Below, piece after piece: positions 1 through 18,878 of a stretch of DNA of 64,000 nt (position 1 is the stretch's first letter; the number at the start of each line of letters is the position of its first letter). The stretch is from assembly GCA_964020155.1 (NCBI GenBank), contig OZ026546.1:8672157-8736156 (forward strand), read 5' to 3'. The stretch is from Chondrilla cf. caribensis (Eukaryota > Porifera > Demospongiae > Chondrillida > Chondrillidae). The notes beneath the pieces are model-generated. The model was not told the DNA's origin. It searched no databases and saw only the letters and a program-made list of their open reading frames with translations. A program made the position numbers and the translations under genes.

Positions 1-2423
1 TTCATCAGCATCATCGTCACGATAGCCAATCGGTGTGATAGTCGAAGCGCAGACCTGTTGACAGTGTTCCGACAGTCAATGGATGATTCTTCTGCAGTGG
101 GCGGAGTCAAGTGCAACCAGTACTGTAATACCAGTAACATCACCTTGACTGTGTCTCCAGGGTTGTCAGGTTAGTGTTAGGGCACCCCAGGTATTACCCC
201 AGGTGTCACCCCAGGTGTCACCCCAGGCGTCACCCCAGGTGTCACCCCAGGTGTCACTCCAGGTGTCACCCCAGGTATCACCCCAGGTGTCACCCCAGGT
301 GTCACTCCAGGTATCAGTCCAGGTGTATTCCCTCTTCCCTCCAGCTATAGAGTATGCTATACCAGCTGCTGTTACGGCGATGGTCTTCCTCATATTCTAC
401 TTACTGGCATTGGGGGTCATCGTGGCTGGAGCTCCTCGGGCCCTGCTGGAGGCCATATTCAGCTGCAACCTGTTTGGCACTGTCACCCACGTCAAGGACA
501 GTGCTGGTGAGGAGGAGGAAGTCATGCTGGACGGTACCGGTGAGGAGGAGAAAGCCATGCTTGATGGTCCCGCTGCCAGCAATGAGGACGAGGAGGAGAA
601 GACTGCTACTGCTATTGAAGATGTGGACGGGTTCTTCACTAAGTCACCTGTGAAGCAACCTTCAGAGGTGATTGAGATGCAAGTGTTTGGTAGATCAGGT
701 GATCTGGAGGAAACTATACAGCAAAGTACTTCCTTGTCACCCAAACCATTCGATATGCAACCGCGAAGCTCTTCCTCTCTCACCAGAACATTGACCAGGG
801 GACTCTCCACCCTTGGTCGCCAACACACCTCTGCTAGTGAGAGCACAGCCTCCTCTAAGCCGTCTGTGCTGGATGTGTTGACTGGACGTCATCACGACGT
901 CAGGGACAGGTCAGCCAGCATCACCCGACGCGAGACTACTAGCAGCGTGGGGTCAACCAGGTCTCGGACCCTCTCTTGGGAGGAGAAGAGAAATCAGTTT
1001 GCAAGATCAAAAACACTTGACAACAGAGAGAGACCTCAAACTAGTCAGTTGCGTCATGCACATAGCATAGCCACCGCCGACAAGCAGAGATTAGAAGGCT
1101 TCAGGCGTTTTCGTAGGACCACTAGCTCCAGTGAAGGAGACAAGGAATCAGTGCAGTCCCCCCCACTTGTGACCCAATCACTGCCCATTGGAGTCCCCTA
1201 CAATCCAAGAGCTGTAACATCATCAACGCCTCCCTCTTCTCCTACGAGGCCCTACATGAACCCAACCCCACTGGACACAATAAAGGAAGACAATACTCTC
1301 CCTCGCCCACCAAAGGACAGCAAGAAGGAACCCGCCACCTCACCCGAGACCTTGGTTGAAGAGGAACCCAGGCAGCCTTCACCCCCACACAGGCAACCTT
1401 CACCCCCACCCAGGCAACCTTCACCCCCACCCAGGCAACCTTCACCTTTACTTGAGGAGTCTTTGGTTACAAATCGACCTTCAAGTCCTTCTAGGCAAGA
1501 ATTCACTGGGGTACGCCCCGTCCAGTCCAGTATCCCTCACCCCCTGAGTCTGTACCAGCATTCCTACAGCGAGAGCGTGATGGAGCATCCTGGTCACAGA
1601 GATCCATCAATGGGTGACAGAGTTAGGGCAAGCTCTTTCTCTCAGGTGAGATAGTGTCTATAACAGAAGCACTGAAGTTGGGCTATCTGGTATGTGTGTG
1701 CGTCACATAGTACTAACTAGTGGCTAACCCCCAACCCTAGGTCTTGGAGAGCGACCCTCAGACACAAAAGCGATCTAGTTTTGTGCGAACTGTTTCTCAG
1801 GACGAGACAAGGTCAAGTTTCAGTCGCCAACGATCAAAGATTGATGAAGCCACAACACCTCTCTTGAGGGGGGATGATGAAGGGAAAGTCCCAGGAGATG
1901 ATGATGATGTTCCATCTTCAGATAAGGACACTGAAAAGGAACCACCCGAGCTTCTTCCTTCAGGTTCTGTTCTCACAGAAAGTCACCCTGAACAATCTGA
2001 GATTCCCACTGTAACCGCACTGGAGAGCGGTCGCTACTCCATGTCCCCAGAGGCCACTAGTGAAGAGAGGTCCTCCAGCACCCAGCCAATGGTGAGGAAA
2101 GAGGAGAATGGAGAGGACGACCAAGAAGAGTGCACTACAGAGGAGATGTTCAAGATTGCCAAGACACTAGCCGATCTGGACTTCCCTGAGGGGAAGACGG
2201 CTCAGCGTAGTTCCAACAGGTGATGCAACATGGCCGACTGGGGGAAATACTTTCACTTGCCATTTCCTCCTTTAGGTTTCTATGGCAACTGATAGGCCTA
2301 TCACTGTTCTACATGCTTCCAGCCTATCAACTGGTGATAGCTTACCTACAATTTTCAGAAATTAGTGGTAACCAAGACCTTTGTTATTTCAATGATCGTT
2401 GTAGCTGGCCACTTGGGCTCTTA

Positions 2424-2503
<80 letters not shown>

Positions 2504-3779
2504 ATAGCATCATTCCCATTCACTGCAGGTCCTTCAACAGTATTTGTAGCCACTTTGGATATGTCATCCTTGGTCTACTGCTAGTCATAGTCGTCTACAG
2601 AGCGAAATACACCTATCGCGTGCATGAGAGAGAGGTCAATGAAGTTCCTGGTAAGAGTAAGGAAGAGAAGGAGGGAGTTCCTCAGTACTTCGGAATATAT
2701 TTCGCCCTAGGTAGGGAGTGTGTGTGGGGAGGATGTGATGGAGTGTGTGTGGGGGGGAGAATGTGACGGGGATGTGTGGGGGGAGGATGTGATGGGTGTG
2801 TGTGGGGAGGATGTGATGGGGATGTGTGGGGGGTGGATGTGATGGGGATGTGTGGGGGAGGATGTGATGGGGATGTGTGTGGGGAGGATGTGATGGGGAC
2901 GTGTGGGGGGAGGATGTGATGGGGATGTGTGGGGGGAGGATGTGATGGTGATGTGTGGGGGGAGGATGTGATGGGGATGTGTGGGGGGAGGATGTGATGG
3001 GGGTGTGGGGGGTGCATGTCACTAGTCTATGGTCTCTTCCACAGCATTTGTGATGATAGCTCAAGGATTATTAAGTGCTGCTTACCACATCTGTCCTAAT
3101 CAGGCCACCTACCAATTTGGTGAATTAATTGAGAATTTATTGTTGTTTACATGTTGTTTGTTTAGTTGTTATCAACCAGTCACTGCTGTCCCTGCAGACA
3201 CCACCTTCCTGTACATCATGGCTGGACTGACCATCCTGAGGATCTACCAGAGCAGGCACCCGGACAGTGCCCCCAGTGCCAGTTTTGCCTTCATCACATT
3301 CTCCATCATCATCGTATTTGCCTTCGTTGGTACACTGTATGCAGACATGGTGTTCTACTGTGTGTGGTTTGCCATCTACATGGTGATCACTGTGGGACTG
3401 GGCATACCCTTCTACTTCAGAGGACGCGTCTTCACTTGTGAAATGTGTGCTGCCAAGCTGAGGCATCCCTCTCGCCCTGGGAATGTACCTAAATTCGTTT
3501 TTTGTATAATCTTTGTCATTCTGAATTTTGGCATGTAGGTTATGGGATGCATTTGTCACATGACAGTCACATGACAAGTGTTTCTGTTATTTAGTGGTAT
3601 ATACGGTCTGGTTAGACAACCTGACTTCGGGTCACACCTCCTGGCTGTGTTCATCTCCAACTTTGCCTACTATATGTTGTACCACATCATTACCAATGTG
3701 AGTTGTGTCTGGGTGTGTGCCTGTGTTTATGGATGTATGTGTATTTGTGTGTGTGAGCATGTGTGTGTGTGTGTGTGTG

Positions 3780-3842
<63 letters not shown>

Positions 3843-4431
3843 CACGGTGTGTGTGTGTGTGTGTACAAGCGTGTGCTCATGTATGTGTGTTGAATGTGAT
3901 ATCCCTAGGTGTCTCCATGTGATATCTATAGCATGTCTCTCATTCCCCCCACAGTGGGTGAAACATGGCCGCCCTGCTGTGTTGATGGTTGTGTACTTCA
4001 TTGTTGCCATCCTCTTTTGGATACCAGCCATTGTCTTCTTCCTCATGCCTGAATCTGATTGGACAGTGAGTTTTATAACGAGAAAGGATAGGTGGTGTTG
4101 TGTTGTGTGAACTATCTCACGGATTATTACTCTCTGCTCAGCTATCTCCTTCAGTGTCCCGAGAATTAAATCGTGACTGCATATTTTGGGGATTTTACAG
4201 TGCGCATAACTTGTGGCACTTCCTGTCTGCATTTGCTCTGTTCTTCTCAATGTTGGTGAGTTATCTCAAACCCATTGCTAGTTACTTGGCAGTGTATGTG
4301 GTATTATTTCATTCCCATTTCATGACTTTCCATTCCCATTTCATGACTTTCCATTCCCATTTGTGCAGGCTATAATGAATCTGGATACTAAACAGAGGCA
4401 TCGCCAGAGAAAAGAAATATATTTGTTTTAG
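1..4431 (+). CDS. SIDT: SID1-family transmembrane protein (SIDT1/SIDT2 type), 5' partial
   Basis: Exons by phase: 1-169, 345-1645, 1741-2219, 2276-2425, 2529-2710, 3045-3119, 3198-3534, 3595-3697, 3955-4065, 4142-4255, 4369-4431; 1027 residues in the window, ending in TAG. SID1 proteins are multipass membrane proteins linked to dsRNA or cholesterol transport and to lysosomal or ceramidase-like activity. The transmembrane part matches SIDT closely: GNQDLCYFN, SAAYHICPN, DTTFLYIMAGL, SRELNRDCI and HNLWHFLSA. The Ser, Asp and H-x3-H residues typical of the CREST hydrolase superfamily are present. The segment before exon 345 is the end of the extracellular domain. Odd feature: the cytosolic loop between TM1 (starting IEYAIPAAV) and TM2 is about 565 residues, Ser/Pro/acid-rich, against roughly 100 in vertebrate proteins. 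The last exon encodes KEIYLF, like the usual SIDT C-terminus. Confidence 0.93.
170..344 (+). repeat. 12-bp minisatellite in SIDT intron 1
   Basis: About 13 tandem copies of a 12-mer close to CCAGGTGTCACC lie between ~181 and 335 and fill most of the intron. Each unit contains a donor-like CAGGT. The open frames across it are repeat artefacts. Confidence 0.9.
1368..1446 (+). repeat. Coding repeat RQPSPPP in the SIDT loop
   Basis: A 21-bp unit is repeated about four times in frame within the loop exon, giving Pro/Ser/Arg-rich heptads (RQPSPPP, RQPSPPH). It suggests a disordered, SH3-ligand-like segment; that role is inferred. Confidence 0.8.
2427..2500 (+). repeat. (GT)n array starting at a SIDT 5' splice site
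   Basis: The intron begins at 2426 and runs straight into about 37 GT dinucleotides, so the donor GT is part of the array. Confidence 0.95.
2712..3012 (+). repeat. ~26-bp minisatellite in SIDT intron
   Basis: About 11 imperfect copies of a unit such as GGAGGATGTGATGGGGATGT, G-rich on the sense strand, begin within 10 nt of the donor at 2711. They fill the intron up to the acceptor at 3043-3044. Confidence 0.9.
3700..3890 (+). repeat. GT-rich intron array in SIDT
   Basis: The intron 3698-3954 is GT-rich from its donor onward. The longest pure (GT)n run is at about 3786-3840. Confidence 0.9.
4308..4362 (+). repeat. 20-21 bp triplication in last SIDT intron
   Basis: Three near-identical copies of CATTCCCATTTCATGACTTT lie just before the final acceptor. 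Confidence 0.85.
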
Positions 4432-4497
4432 CCTCACTCTCTCTTCTCTTCTGTAACTTTGCAACTTTTGTAGTGTACAATATTAAAGTGGCAAGAA

Positions 4498-4503
4498 AAT
4501 AAA
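4498..4503 (+). terminator. Poly(A) signal AATAAA for SIDT
   Basis: A canonical AATAAA lies 66 nt after the SIDT stop codon. The following ~460 bp up to the KAT7 stop show no gene that I can recognise. Confidence 0.6.
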
Positions 4504-4967
4504 TGTTTGTATATTATTTGAGTTACAGTACACTACCACAAATCACTGCATCTTGTAGTTGAGATTAGTATAGTTTGTAGATTTGGTACATTCATCCTTT
4601 GTACATTGATCCAAGTTGTTTTCTCGTGCTGATAGTCCAGACCTCGATCATCTGAACCATGGAATATGAAGATCAGTGAACGAGACCACTACCGTTGCCA
4701 TGGCAACCCTAGCCCTGTACTATATATAATTAAGTGCATTATAGCACAAGACAGTGCTGATACCACTGATGATCCACTAGTGCATTGTGTCAACTATAGA
4801 GGTGCTACTGAATAAAATAATGTATTTACATTAATGGAGTCTATATCAAACAGCATACACCAAGCAATATCACTCAATGAAGTTCAGTGAAAATTAAGAA
4901 ATGGAGCTCAACATATATAGCATACAACATAAGTTATAATTAACTGAAGAAAATGAAAACAGAAAGT

Positions 4968-9518
<4,551 letters not shown>

Positions 9519-9668
9519 CTATCGGGGAAGGAAGTGTATTTTATGTTAAAGAGCGAACAGCGTGGCTGCATGTGTATTATTCGGTATAGCACCAGAAATG
9601 GCACAATGGTTCGAACCTTCAACTTTACTCGTTAGCCATTTTGTTCTCAACATGAATATCATTGGAAT

Positions 9669-9674
9669 CACGTG
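9669..9674. promoter_or_regulatory. E-box TCACGTGA in the KAT7/peroxidase divergent interval
   Basis: A palindromic CACGTG core lies in the 399-bp gap between the KAT7 ATG (9518) and the peroxidase ATG (9918). Regulatory use is inferred. I see no other gene in this gap. Confidence 0.4.
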
Positions 9675-9917
9675 ATGATTTCAGTGACCTTAGTTTGGCA
9701 GAAGTACTGTTGTAAGCAGCAATACAGTCATGATTTTCCTATGAATATGCTTTACGTGATGATATTCATTGCTGTTTTCCTCTCCGGTGTTGTTCTTACG
9801 ACCGATTGCGAACGGGTATAATTACCAGAAGGTTCCACCAAGTCTCATTTGAGGGCGTGTTGCTTTAGTCGAGGTAGTGATTCTGTTTTTGCTGTTAGCT
9901 AGAGGTTCGTAGGCAAG

Positions 9918-11242
9918 ATGAAGGTTGGACTCCTCCTCCTGATTGCAGCTGCGAGTGTGTGTGTTGCAAGTACCGAGACATCCGCCAAAGGTACGCAGCC
10001 TGCTCCCGTAGCTGAGATCGAGCTAGGATTAACTATGACTACATTGACTTTGAGCTATTATACGTGTAGTCAAATCCATGTCTTCTCTCTAATGCAGATC
10101 GCATGGTGGTGATCAACAGCGTCCTGAGCAAGGTGAAGCAGCAGTCCGTTGAGCTGGCCAAGGCGGGGGCGCAGATGACGAAGAAGAGACCGATCAGTCT
10201 ACTGTTCATCAACGACGAGAAGATCCTTAAACCGGGACGAGCGAGAGCGGACTACGAACGCGCCGTGAGAGAGGCGGAGGCGCAAATAATCAAACTTATC
10301 AACAAAGATGCTCTTGACGGTTCCGACATTGAAGCTAAGGCAGAGGCGCTGGCCAAGGCAGCCTTCCACAAGCCAGGGAGCGTGCTGACCAAGGAGGAGC
10401 TGACGCACATCCAAGAAGAAATGCAAGCTTCTTGTGTGGACCCGATCGAGCCACCCAACTGCAGTGCAGCCGCCACCTCTCCCTTCAGGACCTTTGATGG
10501 TACCTGCAACAACATCGATAATCCTCTCTGGGGTGCTTCATTCACTCCTGTTGGACGCCTCCTCCCCGCTCAGTACGAGGATGGGGTCCAGCAGCCCAGG
10601 GGCTACTTCCAAGCCAGGGACAAGGACCTATTGCACCGCGATGCCTTTGATCCGCCCAATCCCAGTGCTCGTCAGGTAGTGGACAAGGTCCATCCAGCTC
10701 GTCCCATTGATGACCCTCTCCACACGCACATGATGATGCAGTGGGGACAGTTCCTTGATCACGACTTTGCTCTAACACCAGAGTTCAGTGAGAGTGATTG
10801 TCCTCAACCAGATTGTGAATTCACCGAGAGATGTATACCTATCCTGGTGCCTAACAGGGATTCAGTCTTCGACAATTCTGAAAGTTCCTGCCTTTTCTTC
10901 CCACGCTCTGTACCTGTGTGTGACACTGTGGGAACTTTCAATGTCCGTAACCAGCTCAACGTACTGACCTCGTACATTGATGGCTCACAAGTTTACGGCT
11001 CAACCAAAGAACAGGCTGACAACCTTCGCTCCTTTGAAGGAGGAAGGCTCAGGACTGGACCCCCAGCTTTCCCGGGTGGTAAAGACTCTCTGCCTCTCGA
11101 AGAGGAACCGCCCAATACCTCGTGTCCTCCTCAAATTTCCAACAGGTTGTGTTTTTTGGGAGGTGACCCAAGACCTAATGAACAGGTGTGTATGTATGTG
11201 TGTGTGTGTGTGTGTGTTGTGTGTGTGTGTGTGTGTGTGTGC

Positions 11243-11297
<55 letters not shown>

Positions 11298-11317
11298 TGT
11301 GTGCATGCGTGTGTGTG

Positions 11318-11389
<72 letters not shown>

Positions 11390-12906
11390 TGTGTGTGTGT
11401 GTTCATTATTATTATTCTTTCTCCATGTAGCTTGGTCTTGCAATCATACACACTATTTGGATGAGGGAACACAATCGTGTCGCTGATGGACTGTCAGAAG
11501 TGAACCCTCAATGGGACGATGAAACCATCTATCAAAATGCTCGTAAGATTGTTGGAGCCGAGCTTCAAGCTGTGGTGTATGAGGAGTATCTCTATGAGGT
11601 GTTTGGACGCGAGCTGTTTGACCTTCTCATTGGACAGTACCAGGGTTATGACCCCACGGTCGATGCCACTCTGCCAACAAGCTTTGCCGCCGCTGTGTTC
11701 AGATATGGGCACAGTCAGATTCGCGCACAGTTTGAAAGACTTGATGAAGAAGGAGATCCGCTATCTATTGGACCGCTAGATCTAGTCAAAGCATTCTTCA
11801 ATCCTTCTGAGTTCAACACCAGTCTGGGCACTGATCCCATCATCCGAGGTCTCCTCAGAACTCCCGGTAGACTGGTTGATGAATTTATTAACCCCACTCT
11901 CACTAGCCGTCTGTTTGAATCTCCCGACAGTTTGTCAAGAGATCTCATCTCTCTCAACCTCCAAAGGGGTCGTGACCATGGCCTCCCCCCCTACCCGGTC
12001 TGGAGGGACTTCTGTCAGAATTACTTGGAAGAGCGTCAAGTCCCACTAGAAGTACGTGAGGTGAGGTTCAGGAATGCTTTGACTCAACTGAATCTACTGA
12101 AAGTGTATGGGTCATTTGATAGCATTGACCTGTTCACCGGGATGCTGGCCGAGGATCGGATGATAATGCCCAACAGCGAGGCCATACTGGGTCCCACCAT
12201 GGCCTGCCTCTTCTCCATAACCTTCAACCGACTGCGGATGGGAGATCGATACTTCTACGAGAATCCCGGACAGTTCACTAGAGCACAACTTCTGGAGCTC
12301 AGGAGGGCATCTCTTGCCAAAGTGATGTGTGACAATGCTGACAACATACCTAATATTCAAAAGGATGCCTTCAAGCTCCCTGCTGCTTTCAACCCTGTTG
12401 TTCCCTGTAAGGACCTTCCCAGTCCTAACCTGGGGTTGTGGAGGGAAGACATTCCTCTCTGTTGGCCTCGGTTTGTTGTCAGCAATCCCCCTCCAGACTA
12501 CACCCTGAGAACCAGCTGGCGTGTGGATGGTGCTAACGGACGTGAGATTGACATACTGATGCCCACCGAGGCCAATGTTCAGTGTTGGGAGATGCAGTGT
12601 CCCGATTTGTTCAATCGTATCGTTGTTGTCCCTGGTCTTCCAGGTTGTAACCTAACCTCCAATACCAACCTTCCGAAGTCCATCCATCGAAGAGCCGACC
12701 TCTATGAAGGAGACTGGACCAGAGACCAGATGTTGCCCGCGAACGGGATCTATGAATCGGGAGCTGCTTGTCGTGCAGGAGAGGTGGATGCCCTCACCTG
12801 GGACTGCCCCTCTACGTTCATTGAGAGGCCAACAGTGGGTGCCAGTGAAGACGGGGACGACTCGCTTGTTGAGGAGTTGGAGAAAGCTCTTGGAGGACTG
12901 AATTAG
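9918..12906 (+). CDS. Secreted animal haem peroxidase (peroxidasin/myeloperoxidase superfamily)
   Basis: Exons 9918-9990, 10098-11185 and 11431-12906 give 878 aa. Residues 1-~18 (MKVGLLLLIAAASVCVA) are a signal peptide. The single large domain is an animal haem peroxidase. It has the distal WGQFLDHD with its catalytic His (~246), the distal Arg and haem-linking Glu in GDPRPNEQ (~383), MREHNRVAD, and the proximal His in FRYGHSQIR (~481). The Met of myeloperoxidase that forms the sulfonium haem link is Gln here. No LRR, Ig or EGF modules are present, so it is not a full peroxidasin. A C-terminal ~130-residue extension after about residue 740 is Cys-containing and not recognised. An H2O2-using role in defence or matrix cross-linking is inferred from the family. 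The second intron splits the gene exactly after the catalytic NEQ. Confidence 0.92.
11186..11402 (+). repeat. Long (GT)n array at peroxidase donor
   Basis: About 215 bp of GT with scattered variants begins at the donor GT of intron 2 (11186-11430) and fills almost all of it. Confidence 0.95.
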
Positions 12907-14558
<1,652 letters not shown>

Positions 14559-14666
14559 CTACTTTATAGTTATTGTAATATGAAGTTGTTGAAAGATTAA
14601 TGGAGTTTGTCATTCAATTTCACGTTATAATAGTCTGTGAGAGTACCTAGTGTATGATGGGTATGG

Positions 14667-15285
14667 TTAAGAAGGAAAACAAAGATTTTCTGAAATAAAA
14701 AATGACTTTAGAGTTGCTTCGATTGGTTCGTCCACCTTCTTGATCTGCATTTGGACAATGTCGTTCAGTTCACCTTGTCTCTCTCTGTTGGCTCCTCTGG
14801 TCACCATTTTCCTCAACTGCGATTCACCGTCCAGTTCTGCAAGCAACTTGAGCGTTTGTAAAGAGTCAGAATTTACCAAATGCAGGATCTCCTCCAGAAG
14901 GGTGATGTCTACCACCAGGTATAAGGACTGAATATACAGTAACTAGTCAGTACAATCACAACAAGTAACGAGATGGATACTGGTGATGTAGGACAGTAGC
15001 CCGGGGTATATGAAAGATCCCTTTGTTTGAACAGATTGTAGTAGTTGCCAGAGCAGTGTGGCTTCTGCTGGCCAATCCAGCTGTGTTAACACCATCAGCT
15101 GGCCAATCACTACATTGTCCTCACAGCCAGATGAGAACTTCTCTTTCATAACCTTCAGAGCAAACCTTGAGATGAAGTGAATGAGTTCTCTTTGGTCACA
15201 TGACATGAGCATGACATTAGGATCTAAGGATTATAATGTTAACAAAACGTAATATGATCAGTTGCTTGCACACACACACACCACA

Positions 15286-15335
<50 letters not shown>

Positions 15336-16809
15336 TTACTGTTAGGTGTCTTTCCCTTTGGACTGTCTGGTCTGTGTAAGTCTTTGGAAAGCAATGACAT
15401 GAGTTCTTTTGTCAGTTTTCCAACACAGTCAAAGTCTCCATCACAGATGTGACAGCCTATCAACTGAACTAGCACTCTGACAATGTTCTGGGCAAAGATG
15501 GATGTTGTCCACTCAGATCCACACACACTGTCCACACAGATCCACACACACACTGTTCACACAGATCCACACACTGCAATAAAGAAATAGTGCAGCGAAC
15601 CTTGTCTGATAATCCTTTACACTTCAGTACTTTTTCTTTCATTTGTTTTAGTATTGCTTTGGCAGAGGGAAAGTCCCCCTGAATGATTGCCAGGTCAACT
15701 TCAAAGGTCCTGAACCACTCCCACTCTGTAGCTCCCCACAGCTTGTACAGACGCATGAACTCTGCAGATGAGAGCCATGTCCAACACGATTACTACACTC
15801 ACACATGTACATAGGTTGGCGTACTCACCATCTCTGTAGGTGGGGTCGGAGTGGAGGAACTCCCAACAGTTGACGGCCGCCTGGAAGCAATCACGACCAT
15901 GGACATCAATATGGGAGATCCCTGTAGCCATGGTGACAGAGTTGCAGCATACACCCACACACTGACCACCACACACACACACACAGCATCACACCCACAT
16001 ACTGACCACCACACCCACACCCACACAGCATCACACCCACAAACTGACCACCACACACACACACACAGCATCACACACACATACTGACCACCACACCCAC
16101 ACCCACACAGCATCACACCCACAAACTGACCACCATACACACACACACAGCATCACACCCACACACTGACCACCACACACACACACAGCATCACACCCAC
16201 ATACTGACCACCACACCCACACACTGACCAGTCTGGAAGTTTACTGAATTAGCAAGATCAAATCGTCTTTTCTTTGAAGGTCGATCCTCTGGTATTTCGC
16301 TTGTTACCGTAGGAACAAGAACAAATGTTTCATGTTCTAAAAAGTACAATAATAAACTTCACTATACACTCACCTGTTGTGGTGTGATGTCAACTAACAT
16401 TGCATGTATGTCTGTGACCATCATTGATGATGTGTGTACTGAGTGGAACTGGTAACAATACAGACCACATACACACACATCAGGAGTACCTTTTTCAGAT
16501 GTGATGCCTTTAACAATGATGTAGTAGTCCCAAATCATTTGGAAAAACAGTAAAACAGCAACATAAAATGGACCTATTGCAATGTCTTTGCCTTTGGGGA
16601 GCTTCTCAAAAAATCCCCATCTCTGACAAGGTGTTAATGTAGGTCCAACCAGCTTGCTTCTTGATATTTCTCTCCATCCACACTTTGTAGCCACCGTGAA
16701 GAGCATGTCGTTGACTGCTTCCCACCCAGATCTTCCCGAAAACAAGATACTACCTGAAAATATTATTTTCAGAATATACTCGCTAACACACTCCCTCTCT
16801 CTCCTTTCC

Positions 16810-16879
<70 letters not shown>

Positions 16880-16957
16880 GCATACACAAACACACACACG
16901 CACTCACACACACACACGTGCAAACATACACACACACACACACACACAAACACATGC

Positions 16958-16993
<36 letters not shown>

Positions 16994-18878
16994 CTGTACC
17001 TTTCTGGCCACCAAAAGTGGCTTTAGCAATGGCTGAAACATAGAAATTTGCCATCATCTCCAGCCATTGGCAAAAATATCCCATTTTCTGTACTGCTTGA
17101 TGCTGGTCCACTCTTGACACTACTTCTTCAGCTAGGACATCTCGGGACCCAGCCACAAGAGGTATTACATCAAACACTACACAATAAAGCCACGATGGAG
17201 GTGTGAGTGGAGTTGATACAGCCACGATGGAGGTAGAAGTATGGGTGGAGGTGCAGGTGGAGGTATGGGTGGAGGTGCAGGTGGAGGTATGGGTGAAGGT
17301 ATGGGTGGAGGTACAGGTGGAGGTCAGGTGGAGGTCAGGTGGAGGCATGGGTGAAGGTATGGGTGGAGATACAGGTGGAGGTACAGGTGGAGGTACAGGT
17401 GGAGGTACAGGTGGAGGTATGGGTGGAGGTATGGGTTGAGCATGTCTGTTGTAAAAGGTAGAATGTAACATACCTAATAGCTCGTGGAAGGCATTACTGT
17501 ACAGAGGTGATGGAGGATTGTCATAGAAGTATTTTGATAGGATCTCGAGAACCTCCAACTGTCCAGGAAAAACAAAAAATAAGTAACTCCACCAATGTCA
17601 CTACAGCACATGTACATCTTGTTCCATAGTGCACACAGTGCATATGGTACACACAGCACATGTACATCTTGTTCCATAGTGCACACAGTGCATATGGTAC
17701 ACACAGTACACGTACATCTTGTTCCATAGTGCACACAGTGCATATGGTACACACAGCACATGTACATCTTGTTCCATAGTGCACACAGTGCATATGGTAC
17801 ACACAGCACATGTACATCTTGTTCCATAGTGCACACAGTGCATATGGTACACACAGTACACGTACATCTTGTTCCATAGTGCACACAGTGCATATGGTAC
17901 ACACAGCACATGTACATCTTGTTCCATAGTGCACACAGTGCATATGGTACACACAGCACATGTACATCTTGTTCCATAGTGCACACAGTGCATATGGTAC
18001 ACACAGTACACGTACATCTTGTTCCATAGTGCACACAGTGCATATGGTACACACAGCACATGTACATCTTGTTCCATAGTGCACACAGTGCATATGGTAC
18101 ACACAGTACATGCTGTACAAACTGAATACATATACAACTCACTCCTATCTTTGGTATAGTGTCCGGGAACCTCCTCAACATCTCAACAAGAATCCGACAT
18201 TGCTTGAAGTCATTAGAGAACTTTGCTACACCCCAAAACAGTCCATCTTTCATACACAATGTCATATATACAGCAAACCACACATCCAACACACCACGTG
18301 TACAGCACACAGCATGCAAATCAAACACATCATCATTTTGTCATTTTGTTGCAGTTTACCTGAGCTTTTATAGAGGACGTTCTTTTGTGTTGTAGGTGAA
18401 AATCTTGCGAAAATCTCTGCCTTCAGTTTGATGTCCTCCTCGTCCTCCGGACTGGTCGAGTTCTGCAGATTGCACACTGCCTCGGTGATAGACAAGAGAA
18501 AGGAATCCAATTTTGGCTCTTCTTGAAATTTAGAACACCTGGAATCATAGCGGGATAAGATGATAGTGATACTTTCAGTATGCGTGTCTATTCATTTGCA
18601 TACAGTTCTCCAAGAGTTCGTGCCGCCTCTGATACATCCTTCTGATGGTAGTGAACATTAAAAACTTCCCACTGCATGTGGTAAGCACAATATACAATAA
18701 TGTACAGACCTCGCAATTCGCTATAGTACACCAGTACACGGCAGACCTGAACGTGGAAGTTGCTAGGGAAAAGAAGACGAGCGGTGATCAGCCATGCCTT
18801 AGCACCGTGCTTGTCCTTTCCTAAACGTTTTTTACACTGCTCTATGACCCAACTGGTCTCGGCAGGAGCAGCGGCCAT
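14667..18878 (-). CDS. INTS10: Integrator complex subunit 10
   Basis: Exons: 14667-14927, 14970-15223, 15340-15487, 15601-15761, 15829-15921, 16229-16336, 16490-16753, 17000-17176, 17474-17558, 18143-18225, 18360-18538, 18604-18671, 18747-18878; 670 aa (human 710). INTS10 is a helical-repeat subunit of the nuclear Integrator complex, which cleaves nascent snRNA and other Pol II transcripts. Recognisable matches: [14 protein letters not shown] near the N-terminus, [71 protein letters not shown] and [14 protein letters not shown]. The start is chosen at [10 protein letters not shown] because upstream residues of the open frame have no homology. The junction at 16490 was chosen over an in-frame read-through because only it keeps the next exon (EHETFVLVP) open. 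Confidence 0.88.
15275..15333 (-). repeat. (GT)n array by INTS10 donor
   Basis: (CA)n on the plus strand, sense (GT)n, starting 6 nt after the donor at 15339. Confidence 0.92.
15945..16228 (-). repeat. Donor-containing minisatellite in INTS10 intron
   Basis: On the sense strand the intron opens with GTCAGTGTGTGGGTGTGGTG. The motif TGGTCAGT then recurs about every 20-60 nt with GTGTG and GATGCTGTGTG segments. The authentic donor is the first repeat. Confidence 0.85.
16813..16990 (-). repeat. (GT)n array by INTS10 donor
   Basis: Interrupted (CA)n on plus, sense (GT)n, starting about 9 nt after the donor at 16999. Confidence 0.92.
17205..17440 (-). repeat. 12-bp minisatellite in INTS10 intron
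   Basis: About 19 copies of GGAGGTACAGGT / GGAGGTATGGGT (plus strand) fill the intron 17177-17473. The plus-strand ([16 protein letters not shown]) and minus-strand ([16 protein letters not shown]) open frames are repeat artefacts. Confidence 0.9.
17606..18115 (-). repeat. 50-bp minisatellite, ~10 copies, INTS10 intron
   Basis: A very homogeneous 50-bp unit recurs every 50 bp (GTTCCATAGTGCACACAGTG + CATATGGTACACACAGCACA + TGTACATCTT), with two variant unit types in alternation. It creates three long overlapping minus-strand frames that are not genes. Confidence 0.95.

Noticed and set aside
2428..2766. Open frames rich in VCVCV or HTHTH here and in the other dinucleotide arrays
   Set aside because: They are translations of (GT)n/(CA)n repeats inside introns and start and stop at repeat borders.
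3120..3197. In-frame extension of the SIDT exon (no stop in 78 bp)
   Set aside because: It has donor and acceptor sites and phase, and removing it restores the conserved YQFDTTFLYI; it is an intron that happens to be open.
16362..16489. Continuation of the INTS10 exon to the donor at 16376
   Set aside because: That donor gives the wrong phase for the next exon, while AAAAAG|GTACTC gives an open and homologous join.
17474..18328. Long minus-strand frames of 178-284 aa repeating [11 protein letters not shown]
   Set aside because: A 50-bp minisatellite stays open in all three frames; the real INTS10 exons splice around it.
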